From Thalassotalea_B piscium_A (GTDB taxonomy: Bacteria > Pseudomonadota > Gammaproteobacteria > Enterobacterales > Alteromonadaceae), in contig CP186339.1 in NCBI GenBank assembly GCA_049347715.1, positions 3,720,001 to 3,784,000 of the forward strand: a stretch of 64,000 nt of DNA. The letters are read 5' to 3'. The notes under the pieces were generated by a model. The model was not told the DNA's origin, made no database searches, and worked only from the letters and a program-made list of their open reading frames with translations. Below, one piece after another: positions 14,175-23,679 of this stretch. Position numbers and translations under genes: made by a program. The first letter of the stretch is position 1, and each line of letters starts with the position of its first letter.

Positions 14175-15995
14175 TTAACTTTTAGGACCACGATTTTCAC
14201 GTTTACGGTCTGTTTCTTTTAACCATTTTTTACGTATACGAATACTTTCAGGTGTAACTTCCACTAATTCATCATTATCGATAAACTCAAGTGCTTGTTC
14301 CAACGTCATAATAATTGGCGGCGTTAAGGTTTGCGCTTCATCAGTACCTGAAGAACGAACATTCGTTAATTGCTTACCTTTAAGTGCATTTACCGTTAAA
14401 TCGTTATCACGACTATGAATACCAATTACTTGACCTTCATAAATATCAACCCCGTGCCCGATCAACATACGACCTCTAGACTGTAGGTTAAATATTGCGT
14501 TAGTTAATGCTTTACCAGTGGCATTAGCGATCATTACGCCATTTTTACGCTGGCCAATATCGCCACCTTTATGAGGTCCATATTCGAAGAATGTATGATA
14601 AATCAAACCAGAGCCTGACGTTAATGTCATAAACTCAGTTTGGAAACCAATCAATCCACGGCTTGGCATAATAAAGTCCATACGAATACGGCCAGTACCG
14701 TCAGGTGCCATATCAGTTAATTCGGCTTTACGAACACCCATACGTTCCATGATAGGACCTTGATGTTGTTCTTCAACATCAATAGTTACATTTTCATATG
14801 GTTCTTGTAATTGACCATCAATTTCACGAATAATTACTTCAGGTCGAGATACAGCTAACTCATAACCTTCACGACGCATATTTTCAATTAAAATACCTAA
14901 GTGAAGTTCACCACGGCCTGATACTTTAAATTTATCTGCATCTTCTAATTGCTCAACACGTAATGCAACATTATGTATTAATTCTTTTTCTAAACGATCT
15001 TTAATATTTCTCGAAGTAACAAATTTACCTTCTTTACCACAAAATGGTGAAGTATTTACTTGGAAAGTCATGTTAATCGTTGGTTCATCAACCGACAATG
15101 CAGGTAGCGCTTGCACATCTGTTGGACAACAAACTGTATCTGAGATCTTTAACTCGCCTAAACCAGTAATGGCGATAATATCACCAGCAAAACCTTCTTC
15201 AATATCAAGACGTTCTAGGCCTAAATAACCAAAAACTTTACCTACTTTAGCGTTATGTAATTTACCGTTAGCGCCTTCAATAGTGACTTGTTGATTCGGT
15301 TTAATTGAACCACGAGTAATACGACCAACACCGATTACGCCTAAATAAGAACTATAATCAAGCTGAGAAATTTGCATTTGGAATGCGCCATCAGGATCTG
15401 CTGTTGGAGCAGGTACTTCCTTCAAAATAGTTTCGAACAAAGGTTTCATGTCGGTGCCAATTTCGCCTTCTTCAAGCGTAGCCCAACCATTAATTGCTGA
15501 AGCGTAAACAACTTTAAAGTCAAGCTGTTCATCAGTAGCGCCAAGTTTGTCAAACAATTCAAAAACTTGATCCATTACCCAATCAGGACGAGAACCAGGC
15601 TTATCTACTTTATTGATAACCACAATAGGTTTTAACCCTTGGGCAAACGCTTTTTTAGTTACAAAGCGTGTTTGTGGCATAGGACCTTCTTGCGCATCAA
15701 CGATAAGCAAAACTGAATCAACCATAGACATAACGCGTTCTACTTCACCACCAAAATCAGCATGGCCAGGAGTATCTACAATATTTACACGGTAACCGTT
15801 CCAGTTAATAGCCGTGTTTTTAGCTAGGATGGTGATACCACGTTCTTTTTCGATATCGTTCGAGTCCATGGTACGTTCTTCTAAACCGCCTCTGACGTCT
15901 AGCGTTCCTGACTGTTCTAATAATTTATCGACTAAGGTAGTTTTACCGTGATCGACGTGGGCGATAATCGCAACATTACGTAATTTCTCTAACAC
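14175..15995 (-). CDS. typA: Ribosome-associated GTPase TypA/BipA
   Basis: A 606-residue translational GTPase of the elongation-factor superfamily that binds the ribosome and helps large-subunit assembly and growth under stress, notably cold. G motifs: AHVDHGKT (residues 12-19), DTPGHAD (74-80) and NKVD (128-131); DSNDIEKERGITI is switch I. EF-G-like domains II, III and V and the TypA-specific C-terminal domain follow (ending RKRENRGPKS). Full length. Monocistronic, with its own terminator, and convergent with the integrase pseudogene. Confidence 0.97.
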   Translation of the reverse strand: MLEKLRNVAIIAHVDHGKTTLVDKLLEQSGTLDVRGGLEERTMDSNDIEKERGITILAKNTAINWNGYRVNIVDTPGHADFGGEVERVMSMVDSVLLIVDAQEGPMPQTRFVTKKAFAQGLKPIVVINKVDKPGSRPDWVMDQVFELFDKLGATDEQLDFKVVYASAINGWATLEEGEIGTDMKPLFETILKEVPAPTADPDGAFQMQISQLDYSSYLGVIGVGRITRGSIKPNQQVTIEGANGKLHNAKVGKVFGYLGLERLDIEEGFAGDIIAITGLGELKISDTVCCPTDVQALPALSVDEPTINMTFQVNTSPFCGKEGKFVTSRNIKDRLEKELIHNVALRVEQLEDADKFKVSGRGELHLGILIENMRREGYELAVSRPEVIIREIDGQLQEPYENVTIDVEEQHQGPIMERMGVRKAELTDMAPDGTGRIRMDFIMPSRGLIGFQTEFMTLTSGSGLIYHTFFEYGPHKGGDIGQRKNGVMIANATGKALTNAIFNLQSRGRMLIGHGVDIYEGQVIGIHSRDNDLTVNALKGKQLTNVRSSGTDEAQTLTPPIIMTLEQALEFIDNDELVEVTPESIRIRKKWLKETDRKRENRGPKS

Positions 15996-16138
15996 AAGCT
16001 TTGCTCAATAGGGCTATAATTGGGCGCGAATTATACAGCATTTCCTTTCATAAATATAGCACCATTTATTTTTAATTATTATCAAGCACTAATTTCATTA
16101 GCCTTAAAATGGGTATTAAAATGATTAATTAAGTGCGT

Positions 16139-16177
16139 TGCACCAAAATGATCACGACGACGCACCAAAAGAAGGCA
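16139..16177 (+). promoter_or_regulatory. Probable NtrC sites upstream of glnA
   Basis: TGCACCAAAATGATCA (16139-16154) and GCACCAAAAGAAGGCA (16162-16177) each keep a full GCACC half and a weaker second half of the NtrC enhancer (GCACY-N5-TGGTGC). They lie about 75-90 bp upstream of the sigma-54 promoter. Confidence 0.6.
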
Positions 16178-16228
16178 TCAGGCACCCTAAAAATTTTCCC
16201 AGCCCTTGTATATTAAGGTTTTCATTAT

Positions 16229-16244
16229 TGGCACAATTTTCGCT
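16229..16244 (+). promoter_or_regulatory. Sigma-54 promoter of glnA
   Basis: TGGCACAATTTTCGCT: a -24 TGGCAC and -12 GC with GG-N10-GC spacing. Together with the upstream NtrC sites this gives nitrogen-starvation control of glnA. Confidence 0.75.
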
Positions 16245-16302
16245 TTAGGACTACAATAATGAAATTTGAATACTTTAGAATAACCATAAGTGGAGAGACA
16301 AT

Positions 16303-17709
16303 ATGTCACAAGCTGTATTAGATCTAATTAAAGAGAACGATGTAAAATTTATCGATCTGCGTTTTACTGATTCAAAAGGTAAAGAGCAACACGTATCTAT
16401 TCCTCACCATCAAGTTGATGAAGACTTTTTCGAAGATGGTAAAATGTTTGACGGTTCATCTATCGCTGGCTGGAAAGGCATTAATGAATCAGACATGGTA
16501 TTAATGCCAGATTCATCTACAGCTGTGCTTGACCCATTTACAGACGAAGTTACTTTAAATATTCGTTGTGATGTTTTAGAACCTGCAACTATGCAAGGCT
16601 ACAGCAGAGACCCTCGTTCTGTTGCTCATCGCGCTGAAGAATACATGCGCTCTACTGGTATAGCCGACACAGTTTTAATTGGTCCAGAGCCTGAATTTTT
16701 CCTTTTTGATGATGTGCGCTTCCATACTGATATGAGTGGTTCATTCTACAAAATTGACGATAAAGAAGCTGCTTGGAACTCAGGTACTGAATACGAAGGT
16801 GGCAACATGGGTCATCGTCCAGGAGTTAAAGGCGGTTACTTCCCAGTATCTCCAGTTGATGCATCACAAGATATACGTTCAGCTATGTGTCTAGTTATGG
16901 AAGAAATGGGCTTAGTTGTTGAAGCTCATCATCATGAAGTGGCAACTTGTGGTCAAAACGAAATTGCTTGTCGTTTTAATACTATGGTTAAAAAAGCAGA
17001 TGAAGTTCAAATCTACAAATATGTTGTGCATAATGTTGCCCACGCTTATGGAAAAACAGCAACGTTTATGCCTAAGCCATTAGTTGGAGACAACGGTTCT
17101 GGTATGCATGTTCATCAGTCATTAGGTAAAGATGGTGTTAACTTATTCTCAGGTGATAAATACGGCGGATTATCTGAAATGGCGATATACTACATTGGTG
17201 GTATCATCAAACATGCTAAAGCTTTAAATGCTTTCACTAACCCGTCTACAAACTCATACAAACGTTTAGTTCCGCATTTTGAAGCACCTGTAATGCTTGC
17301 ATACTCTGCACGTAACCGTTCTGCATCTATCCGTATTCCAATTGTACCATCTCCAAAAGCTGTACGTATTGAAGCTCGCTTCCCAGATCCTGCAGCGAAT
17401 CCATATTTAGCGTTTTCAGCATTACTTATGGCTGGCCTTGATGGTATTAAAAACAAAATTCACCCTGGTGATGCTATGGATAAAGATTTATATGACCTGC
17501 CAGCAGAAGAAGCAGCTCAAATCCCACAAGTAGCAACTTCACTAGAAGATGCACTTGACGCATTAGAAGCTGACAGAGAATTTTTAACCGCAGGTGGTGT
17601 TATGGATAATGATATGATTGACGCTTATATTGGGTTGAAACGTGAAGAAGTCGCATTACTTAATATGACAACTCATCCAGTTGAATTTGATATGTATTAT
17701 AGTGTTTAA
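16303..17709 (+). CDS. glnA: Glutamine synthetase, type I
   Basis: A 468-residue dodecameric type I-beta enzyme that makes glutamine from glutamate, ammonia and ATP in the cytoplasm. It has the beta-Grasp N-terminal domain, MFDGSSIAGW (about 49-58), the metal/ATP motifs PEPEFFLFD and GSGMHVHQS, the glutamate loop NRSASIRIP, and Tyr397 in LYDLP, the adenylylation site as in E. coli. GTGGAGA precedes the ATG. It leads the nitrogen-regulation block and has its own terminator before the DUF4124 gene. Confidence 0.98.
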   Translation: MSQAVLDLIKENDVKFIDLRFTDSKGKEQHVSIPHHQVDEDFFEDGKMFDGSSIAGWKGINESDMVLMPDSSTAVLDPFTDEVTLNIRCDVLEPATMQGYSRDPRSVAHRAEEYMRSTGIADTVLIGPEPEFFLFDDVRFHTDMSGSFYKIDDKEAAWNSGTEYEGGNMGHRPGVKGGYFPVSPVDASQDIRSAMCLVMEEMGLVVEAHHHEVATCGQNEIACRFNTMVKKADEVQIYKYVVHNVAHAYGKTATFMPKPLVGDNGSGMHVHQSLGKDGVNLFSGDKYGGLSEMAIYYIGGIIKHAKALNAFTNPSTNSYKRLVPHFEAPVMLAYSARNRSASIRIPIVPSPKAVRIEARFPDPAANPYLAFSALLMAGLDGIKNKIHPGDAMDKDLYDLPAEEAAQIPQVATSLEDALDALEADREFLTAGGVMDNDMIDAYIGLKREEVALLNMTTHPVEFDMYYSV

Positions 17710-17735
17710 GTAAGCATTAATTACATCAAATAATT

Positions 17736-17762
17736 AAAAAGCTCACTATGTGAGCTTTTTTT
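17736..17762 (+). terminator. Terminator of glnA
   Basis: AAAGCTCAC-TAT-GTGAGCTTT stem followed by a T-run. Confidence 0.9.
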
Positions 17763-17836
17763 GTGGCTATCATTTGTATTATTAGCTAAATTATAACTAT
17801 GACTTTACAACCGGCATTAATTAATTGACCTACTTT

Positions 17837-18352
17837 ATGCGCTTTATTGTGATTGCTCTCCTTTTAGGGCTTAGCTCAGAGCTCTACGCTGGGTCGGCAA
17901 AAATATATGTATGGCGTAATTCTGATGGTATTTTAGTTTATTCTGATAGCCCAAAACCTGGCGCTGAAGAAGTTGAGATAAGCGATCCTAATATATCTAA
18001 CTCCTCTGTTGACACTTCCATTTTAGACATCATTCCTAAAGCGATCGAGAACAGCTACCAAGTCGAAATAACCCAACCAGCTGATAGTGCAACAATTCGT
18101 GATAATACCGGTTCAGTATATGTCTCTGGCCGTATTAAGCCTATTTTCAAAAAAGGCTTAAAAATTGCGCTGACCTTAGATGGTACCCCCCACCTCAAGC
18201 CTCAAAACAATTCAATATTTGTATTAAGAAATATTGAGCGTGGCGAGCATCAAATAAAAATGGATTTATTAGATGAAAAAGGCAAGATAATTGCATCATC
18301 TAGTCCAATCACATTCTATATGCATAGAGCGTCCGTTAATAAAGCAAACTAA
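17837..18352 (+). CDS. Secreted DUF4124-type protein
   Basis: About 171 residues with a signal peptide (MRFIVIALLLGLSSELYAG, cleavage after AYG-like LYA). A DUF4124-type start follows (AKIYVWRNSDGILVYSDSPKPGAEEVEI), then a beta-rich region that looks like an immunoglobulin-like fold (VEITQPADSATIRDNTGSVY). Periplasmic or envelope-associated. I start at ATG 17837 rather than TTG 17825 because the signal peptide then begins at once. It sits between glnA and glnL as in many marine gammaproteobacteria; function unknown. Confidence 0.78.
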   Translation: MRFIVIALLLGLSSELYAGSAKIYVWRNSDGILVYSDSPKPGAEEVEISDPNISNSSVDTSILDIIPKAIENSYQVEITQPADSATIRDNTGSVYVSGRIKPIFKKGLKIALTLDGTPHLKPQNNSIFVLRNIERGEHQIKMDLLDEKGKIIASSSPITFYMHRASVNKAN

Positions 18353-18403
18353 GAATAAAATGGTGATTTCTTTATACGAAGATAATACACTTTAATTCAT
18401 GCC

Positions 18404-18418
18404 GCACTAAAATGGTGC
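18404..18418 (+). promoter_or_regulatory. NtrC site just upstream of glnL
   Basis: GCACTAAAATGGTGC, a near-perfect NtrC site ending 10 bp before the glnL start codon. In enteric bacteria a site in this position represses the glnL promoter. Confidence 0.75.
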
Positions 18419-18428
18419 GTGAGGTTTT

Positions 18429-19514
18429 ATGTTAGGCAATACAGTAAACATTAATAAAATAAAGCACGATTATCAGCAAAAAATACCGAATCAGTTAGTC
18501 ACTGCGGTCATTGTACTCGACAAAAATTTAACCATTCAATATGCAAATCCAGCTGCTGAAGCGCTTTTGATTCGAAGTTTTAATAAATTATATAATCAAC
18601 CACTGTCTAATATATTCATTAATAAGCCAATAAAACAAAGTCGATTAGCTCAATTACTCGTTTCTGGGCAAGAATTCAGTGATAGTGATGTGCCTCTAGA
18701 GCTATATATCAACCATATCATCACCGTTGAAATAATGGCATCCTCTTTTGAATTTGGAGACTCTCCCCACATATTGATTGAGTTTAAACAAATAGATCAA
18801 CAAAAGAATATTAGCGCTGAAGCTTTTCAACATCAACAGTGGGAATCAGCACGTGATTTAATTAGAGGCTTAGCCCACGAAATTAAAAATCCACTTGGTG
18901 GCTTAAGAGGTGCAGCCCAGTTACTAAGTAAAGAGATATCACAAGAACAGCAAGAATATACGGCAATGATTATTGAACAAGCTGACCGCTTAACTAATCT
19001 TGTCGATAGACTTTTAGGGCCTAATCAATTACCTAAAATGTCTAAACTTAATATACATTCAGTGTTAGAGAAAATTTACCAAGTCGTACGTTTTAGTAAT
19101 AATAAAAATATTAAAATCATTCGCGATTACGACCCTTCGATACCAGACATTATCTTTGATGATGAAAAATTACAGCAGGCTTTTTTAAATATAGTAAATA
19201 ATGCGATCCAAGCTATCGGCGAGGGCGGGGAAATAATCCTAAGAACTCGAGCTGCAACCAATAAAACAATCAATGGTAAACGAATAAAACTCTGTGCGAA
19301 AATTTCCATTATAGACAATGGGCCAGGTATTCCGGCTCCCATAAAAGATACCTTATTCTATCCAATGGTTTCTGGGAAAGTAAATGGTACTGGACTAGGC
19401 TTATCTATATCACAAACTATAATTCATCAACATAATGGTAAATTATTCTGCATTAGTGAACCAGGCAACACTGAGTTTCAAATCTTACTACCCATTATAG
19501 ATGAGGGATTATAA
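18429..19514 (+). CDS. glnL: Nitrogen-regulation sensor kinase NtrB
   Basis: A 361-residue cytosolic histidine kinase that phosphorylates NtrC when nitrogen is short and dephosphorylates it through PII when nitrogen is plentiful. It has an N-terminal PAS domain (about 20-120), phospho-acceptor H150 in LAHEIKNPLGG, N-box NNAIQA, and G boxes DNGPGIP and GTGLGLSIS. Length is typical. GAGG precedes the ATG. Its TAA overlaps the glnG start (TAATG), so the two are coupled. Confidence 0.96.
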   Translation: MLGNTVNINKIKHDYQQKIPNQLVTAVIVLDKNLTIQYANPAAEALLIRSFNKLYNQPLSNIFINKPIKQSRLAQLLVSGQEFSDSDVPLELYINHIITVEIMASSFEFGDSPHILIEFKQIDQQKNISAEAFQHQQWESARDLIRGLAHEIKNPLGGLRGAAQLLSKEISQEQQEYTAMIIEQADRLTNLVDRLLGPNQLPKMSKLNIHSVLEKIYQVVRFSNNKNIKIIRDYDPSIPDIIFDDEKLQQAFLNIVNNAIQAIGEGGEIILRTRAATNKTINGKRIKLCAKISIIDNGPGIPAPIKDTLFYPMVSGKVNGTGLGLSISQTIIHQHNGKLFCISEPGNTEFQILLPIIDEGL

Positions 19515-20917
19515 TGAACAATGAACAAGTATGGATTGTCGATGATGACAGCTCAATCCGTTGGGTATTAGAAAAAGCATTATCAGGTGAAAACATCAGT
19601 TGTGCATCATTTGATAGTGCAGAAAACATGTTGATCGCACTCGCTCATGGTAAACCAGAGATCATCATTTCAGATATTAAAATGCCCAATATTAGTGGCA
19701 TGGAATTACTCGATAGAGTAAGTAAAGAATTCCCTGATATACCAATCATTATTATGACAGCACATTCTGATTTAGAGAGTGCTGTGAATGCATATCAAGG
19801 AGGAGCTTTTGAATATTTACCTAAACCCTTCGATATTGATGAAGCAGTTTCATTAGCAAAGCGTGCACTCATTCATGCAAGGGAAAAAAGCTCTAATAAG
19901 AAACAACAGACACCAAGCCCCTCTTCTGTTGGTATAATTGGTGAAGCTCCTTCAATGCAGGAAGTCTTCCGTGCAATAGGACGTTTATCACGTTCAAGTA
20001 TTAGTGTCTTAATCAATGGCGAATCAGGTACAGGTAAAGAACTGGTCGCTCATGCTCTTCATATGCATAGCCCAAGAGCCCAATCACCTTTTATTCCATT
20101 AAATATGGCAGCAATCCCCAAAGATTTAATCGAGTCAGAACTTTTTGGCCATGAAAAGGGGGCATTTACCGGCGCGAATTCAATAAGACATGGACGTTTT
20201 GAACAAGCCCACAATGGCACCTTATTTTTAGACGAAATTGGCGATATGCCCTTAGATATACAAACTCGATTATTACGAGTATTGGCAGACGGTCAATTTT
20301 ATCGTGTTGGTGGGCATTCTCCGATTCAGGTGGATGTGAGAATCATTGCTGCAACTCATCAGAACCTTGAAGATCAAGTGAACAAAGGGGATTTCCGAGA
20401 AGATTTATTTCATCGACTCAATGTTATTCGTATTCATTTACCTAGCTTGCGCGAAAGAAGAGAAGATATTAAGCAATTAACAAATCATTTTCTTAAACTT
20501 GCTGCTGATGAGTTAAGTGTTGAGCCTAAAACCCTTCATAAAAGTACATTAGCTTTTCTTGAACAATACCAATGGCCTGGTAATGTGAGACAACTCGAAA
20601 ACATTTGTCGATTCTTAACCGTAATGGCTAGTGGCAAAGAAATTCTTATTGATGACTTACCTGCTGAGATAATAGCAACACCTACTACCACCAACTCAAT
20701 TGAAATGACTTGGCAAGATGGCTTACGACAATGGGTCAATAGTCAATTATCACTAGGAAATGATGATATTCTTAATACAGCTTTACCTGAGTTTGAACGT
20801 ATATTATTAGAATGCGCCTTGTCTCATACTCAAGGTCATAAACAAGAAGCGGCAAAGAAACTTGGTTGGGGAAGAAATACTTTAACTCGTAAGCTTAAAG
20901 AACTGAATATAAAATAA
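19514..20917 (+). CDS. glnG: Nitrogen-regulation response regulator NtrC
   Basis: A 467-residue sigma-54 activator. Receiver domain with phospho-acceptor Asp54 (ISDIKMPN) and Lys in YLPKPF; AAA+ domain with Walker A GESGTGKE, sigma-54 contact loop GAFTGA, Walker B LFLDEIGD and an arginine finger region (VRQLENICR); C-terminal Fis-type helix-turn-helix (KQEAAKKLGWGRNTLTRKLKEL). Full length. Coupled to glnL. It should act at the sites seen upstream of glnA and glnL. Confidence 0.97.
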   Translation: MNNEQVWIVDDDSSIRWVLEKALSGENISCASFDSAENMLIALAHGKPEIIISDIKMPNISGMELLDRVSKEFPDIPIIIMTAHSDLESAVNAYQGGAFEYLPKPFDIDEAVSLAKRALIHAREKSSNKKQQTPSPSSVGIIGEAPSMQEVFRAIGRLSRSSISVLINGESGTGKELVAHALHMHSPRAQSPFIPLNMAAIPKDLIESELFGHEKGAFTGANSIRHGRFEQAHNGTLFLDEIGDMPLDIQTRLLRVLADGQFYRVGGHSPIQVDVRIIAATHQNLEDQVNKGDFREDLFHRLNVIRIHLPSLRERREDIKQLTNHFLKLAADELSVEPKTLHKSTLAFLEQYQWPGNVRQLENICRFLTVMASGKEILIDDLPAEIIATPTTTNSIEMTWQDGLRQWVNSQLSLGNDDILNTALPEFERILLECALSHTQGHKQEAAKKLGWGRNTLTRKLKELNIK

Positions 20918-20954
20918 ATAAAATCCATTATTGCTTATACGCATAATAATGGAT

Positions 20955-21335
20955 TTATCCAGTACACTCGGAGGTTTCACATTTTTTGCAATTGTTACAT
21001 AACTTAATATTTAAAAAGTGCGCTGTAACTATCAAAAAGGCACCTAAAATAATGATATAAGGTTGAACAGCCTCAGAAAAGTCATGTTTTTGCCAATAGA
21101 TCACTACGCCAAGAAGCAGTAGGTAAAGTGGATATAGTTTCCGATGATATCGTTTGAAACCAGACAACATTGCAATAGACCCTAATATAGCAGTCACAAC
21201 AAGAAATACATGTTCCCAAACGTGATCAGCTAAAAAGCCGACACCTAATAGGGGTAGAGCGGGTAACAGCACAGGTAATAAAATACAGTGTAACGCACAT
21301 AATGACGTTGCTGTAATACCTATTCTATCTAACAT
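20955..21335 (-). CDS. MerC-domain membrane protein
   Basis: A 126-residue protein with four hydrophobic helices and the metal-binding pair CALHC in the first helix (residues 13-17), the hallmark of MerC-type proteins; three more Cys-rich motifs at the C-terminus (CNNCKKCETSEC) could bind metal in the cytoplasm. No other mer gene is nearby, so mercury transport is unlikely to be its job; zinc or another metal is possible. A/T-rich palindromes lie just upstream. Confidence 0.8.
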   Translation of the reverse strand: MLDRIGITATSLCALHCILLPVLLPALPLLGVGFLADHVWEHVFLVVTAILGSIAMLSGFKRYHRKLYPLYLLLLGVVIYWQKHDFSEAVQPYIIILGAFLIVTAHFLNIKLCNNCKKCETSECTG

Positions 21336-21368
21336 GCTTAATGATCCAAATAATACTATTTAACTTAA

Positions 21369-21410
21369 TGATATAATATCACAATTGAGATAATATCACA
21401 AAATGATATT
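21369..21410 (-). promoter_or_regulatory. Palindromic operator candidates upstream of the MerC gene
   Basis: TGATATAATATCA (21369-21381) is a perfect palindrome, and AATATCA-CAAAA-TGATATT follows nearby. The TATAATA centre recalls Zur/Fur-family boxes, which would fit a metal-linked gene. The regulator is an inference. Confidence 0.45.
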
Positions 21411-21430
21411 TTGCGTTTTTTAAAAAAACC

Positions 21431-22405
21431 TTAAGCATTCTCAATCCCGAAAGTAATCACCTCATTAATTTGCTGTTTATTTAACGCTAACATCATCAGA
21501 CGGTCTAACCCAAGAGCAACACCTGAACATTCAGGTATGCCTTTTTTCATCGCTCGAATAAAGTTATTATCAATGGGCATTTGAGGTTTGCCCATTTTTA
21601 TTCGCGTTTCATTATCCCTAGTAAACCTAGTTAACAACTCCTCATGATCGAGTAATTCATTATAACCATTAGCAAGTTCAATTCCGTGATAATAACACTC
21701 GAATCTATGCGCAACCCGATTATCCTGCACTGAGATATTAGCTAAAGCAGCTTGTGTGTACGGAAAATCGTATATAAAGCAGGGCGCCTTTTCTCCAATC
21801 TTAGGTTCAACATAGTCACTAAAAATATATTGTAATAATATATCCTTGTCCTCTTCAGTCGCTACCCATTCATCGCTAACACCTTTTACACTAAGGAAAG
21901 CCTTTAATTCTTGAATACTTGAAGATAAAGGATCAATTCCCGTTTGTTGGCTAAAAGCTTCTTGATAACTCAACCTGATTGAAGGGTTACAACCTAATAC
22001 GACAGCTAATAATTCACTCACCTCATCCATGAGTTGCTCTAGTGTAAAGCCAACACGGTACCACTCAAGTATAGTGAATTCTGGGTTATGAAAACGTCCA
22101 TAGTCTTCTTTTCTAAACGCTTTACAAATTTGATAACTACAACCATAACCATCTGCTAATAATCGCTTCATAGCAAATTCTGGAGATGTTTGTAAATAAA
22201 GTGAGGTGTTGTGCTCAATGCTTGAATCAGAAAAGAATTGGTATTGAGTACTAAACGCATCTAAATGAACGTCAGTAACTGTGCCTCTAGATAGTAAGGG
22301 GGTTTCGACTTCAACAACATCTTTTTCAAAGAAAAAATCTCTGATCTTGCGCATATAACCAGCCCTTAGTTTAGCTAGCTTCCAAGGTAATTGTGATTCA
22401 GTCAT
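21431..22405 (-). CDS. epmA: EF-P--(R)-beta-lysine ligase
   Basis: A 324-residue class II lysyl-tRNA-synthetase paralogue (GenX/PoxA) lacking the anticodon-binding domain; it attaches beta-lysine to elongation factor P so that ribosomes pass polyproline stretches. Class II motifs are present: VEVETPLLSRG (motif 1), FRKEDYGRFHNPEFTILEWYR (motif 2) and GVALGLDRLMML (motif 3). Size fits EpmA and excludes LysS, which is about 500 residues. It stands alone between the MerC gene and a repeat array. Confidence 0.95.
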   Translation of the reverse strand: MTESQLPWKLAKLRAGYMRKIRDFFFEKDVVEVETPLLSRGTVTDVHLDAFSTQYQFFSDSSIEHNTSLYLQTSPEFAMKRLLADGYGCSYQICKAFRKEDYGRFHNPEFTILEWYRVGFTLEQLMDEVSELLAVVLGCNPSIRLSYQEAFSQQTGIDPLSSSIQELKAFLSVKGVSDEWVATEEDKDILLQYIFSDYVEPKIGEKAPCFIYDFPYTQAALANISVQDNRVAHRFECYYHGIELANGYNELLDHEELLTRFTRDNETRIKMGKPQMPIDNNFIRAMKKGIPECSGVALGLDRLMMLALNKQQINEVITFGIENA

Positions 22406-22576
22406 GGTTAACCCTAAAATATGTTTTATTCATTTTAAACGATATTAGTGATTGTCACTAGTACATGAGGTCCTAAGAGGTTATTTGACAACATAAGTAC
22501 CATCGCTCTTTGTAAATTGAGCTTTAGCCAAACACCCAATCGTATTAGATCTATTTTAAATAATAACCTATTATCT
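22406..22576. other. Spacer before the REP-like array
   Basis: No gene or clear signal seen; it should contain the epmA promoter at the low-coordinate end. Confidence 0.5.
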
Positions 22577-23431
22577 GTCGGCATAAATGCCGACCTACAC
22601 CTAAGGCTCTCTACGTTTTAACATTGGTAGAATATGTTGTAGGTTGGGCTTTAGCCCAACAACCGAAATGGATTATATCTGTGAATTTGACCTCTATCGC
22701 TATTTGTCGGCATAAATACCGACCTACACAAGGCTCTCTACATTTTAACATTGGGTAGAATGTATTGTAGGTTGGGCTTTAGCCCAACAACCGAAATGGA
22801 TTACATCTGTGAATTTAACCTCTATCTATGATTTGTCGGCATAAATACCGACCTACAAAAGACTCTCTACGTTTTAACATGGATTGAATATGTTGTAGGT
22901 TGGGCTTTAGCCCAACAACCAAAATGGATTATATCTGTGAATTTGACCTCTATCGCTATTTGTCGGCATAAATACCGACCTACAAAAGGCTTTCTACGTT
23001 TTAACATTGGGTAGAATATGTTGTAGGTTGGGCTTTAGCCCAACAACCGAAATGGATTATATCTGTGAATTTGACCTCTATCGCGATTTGTCGGCATAAA
23101 TACCGACCTACAAAAGGCTTTCTACATTTTAACATTGGGTAGAATGTATTGTAGGTTGGGCTTTAGCCCAACAACCGAAATGGATTATATCTGTGAATTT
23201 GACCTCTATCGCTATTTGTCGGCATAAATACCGACCTACAAAAGGCTTTCTACATTTTAACATTGGGTAGAATGTATTGTAGGTTGGGCTTTAGCCCAAC
23301 AACCGAAATGGATTATATCTGTGAATTTGACCTCTATCGCTATTTGTCGGCATAAATACCGACCTACACAAGGCTCTCTACGTTTTAACATTGGGTAGAA
23401 TGTATTGTAGGTTGGGCTTTAGCCCAACAAC
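22577..23431. repeat. Array of seven ~128-bp units with paired REP-like hairpins
   Basis: Units begin at 22577, 22706, 22835, 22962, 23090, 23218 and 23346. Each holds hairpin 1 (GTCGG-cataaata-CCGAC followed by CTAC) and hairpin 2 (GTAG followed by GTTGGGCT-TT-AGCCCAAC), about 45 bp apart and inverted relative to each other. A GTAG tetranucleotide at the foot of a hairpin is the mark of REP sequences moved by REP-associated transposases, and inverted pairs form BIME units. Between hairpins the units are over 90% alike by eye, so whole units have been duplicated in tandem. Confidence 0.85.
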
Positions 23432-23459
23432 AATGCTTGTTAATAAAAAGCAGATAGCA

Positions 23460-23489
23460 AAAAGCCCGTCACAAATGTAACGGGCTTTT
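23460..23489 (-). terminator. Terminator after the distal 5S gene
   Basis: AAAAGCCCGT / ACGGGCTTTT stem with a 10-base loop; T-run on the - strand. End of the rRNA operon. Confidence 0.88.
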
Positions 23490-23499
23490 CTAAAGAGGA

Positions 23500-23616
23500 G
23501 TCTAGCAATGTCCTACTCTCACATGGGAACTCCCACACTACCATCGGCGCAACTGCGTTTCACTTCTGAGTTCGGAATGGGATCAGGTGGTACCACAGTG
23601 CTATTGTCGCTAGACA
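23500..23616 (-). rRNA. 5S ribosomal RNA, copy 2
   Basis: On the - strand it begins TGTCTAGCGACAATAGCACT and ends GCAATGCTAGAC, with the conserved CCGAACTCAGAAGTGAAAC loop; the ends pair as the 5S helix I. It looks identical to the copy at 23720-23836 and has its own terminator. Confidence 0.96.
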
Positions 23617-23679
23617 AAAAACGTTGTTAATTAATTTACTTTACAAATAAGCTAATTAACACTGTCTATACTATAAGCA

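Noticed and set aside
14175..15995. Frames antisense to typA and other long genes
   Set aside because: They mirror the codon pattern of the sense gene and lack ribosome-binding sites.
22577..23431. Regular repeats resembling a CRISPR array
   Set aside because: The ~128-bp units are alike throughout, with no short repeat and unique spacers, and no cas genes nearby; they fit REP-pair units.
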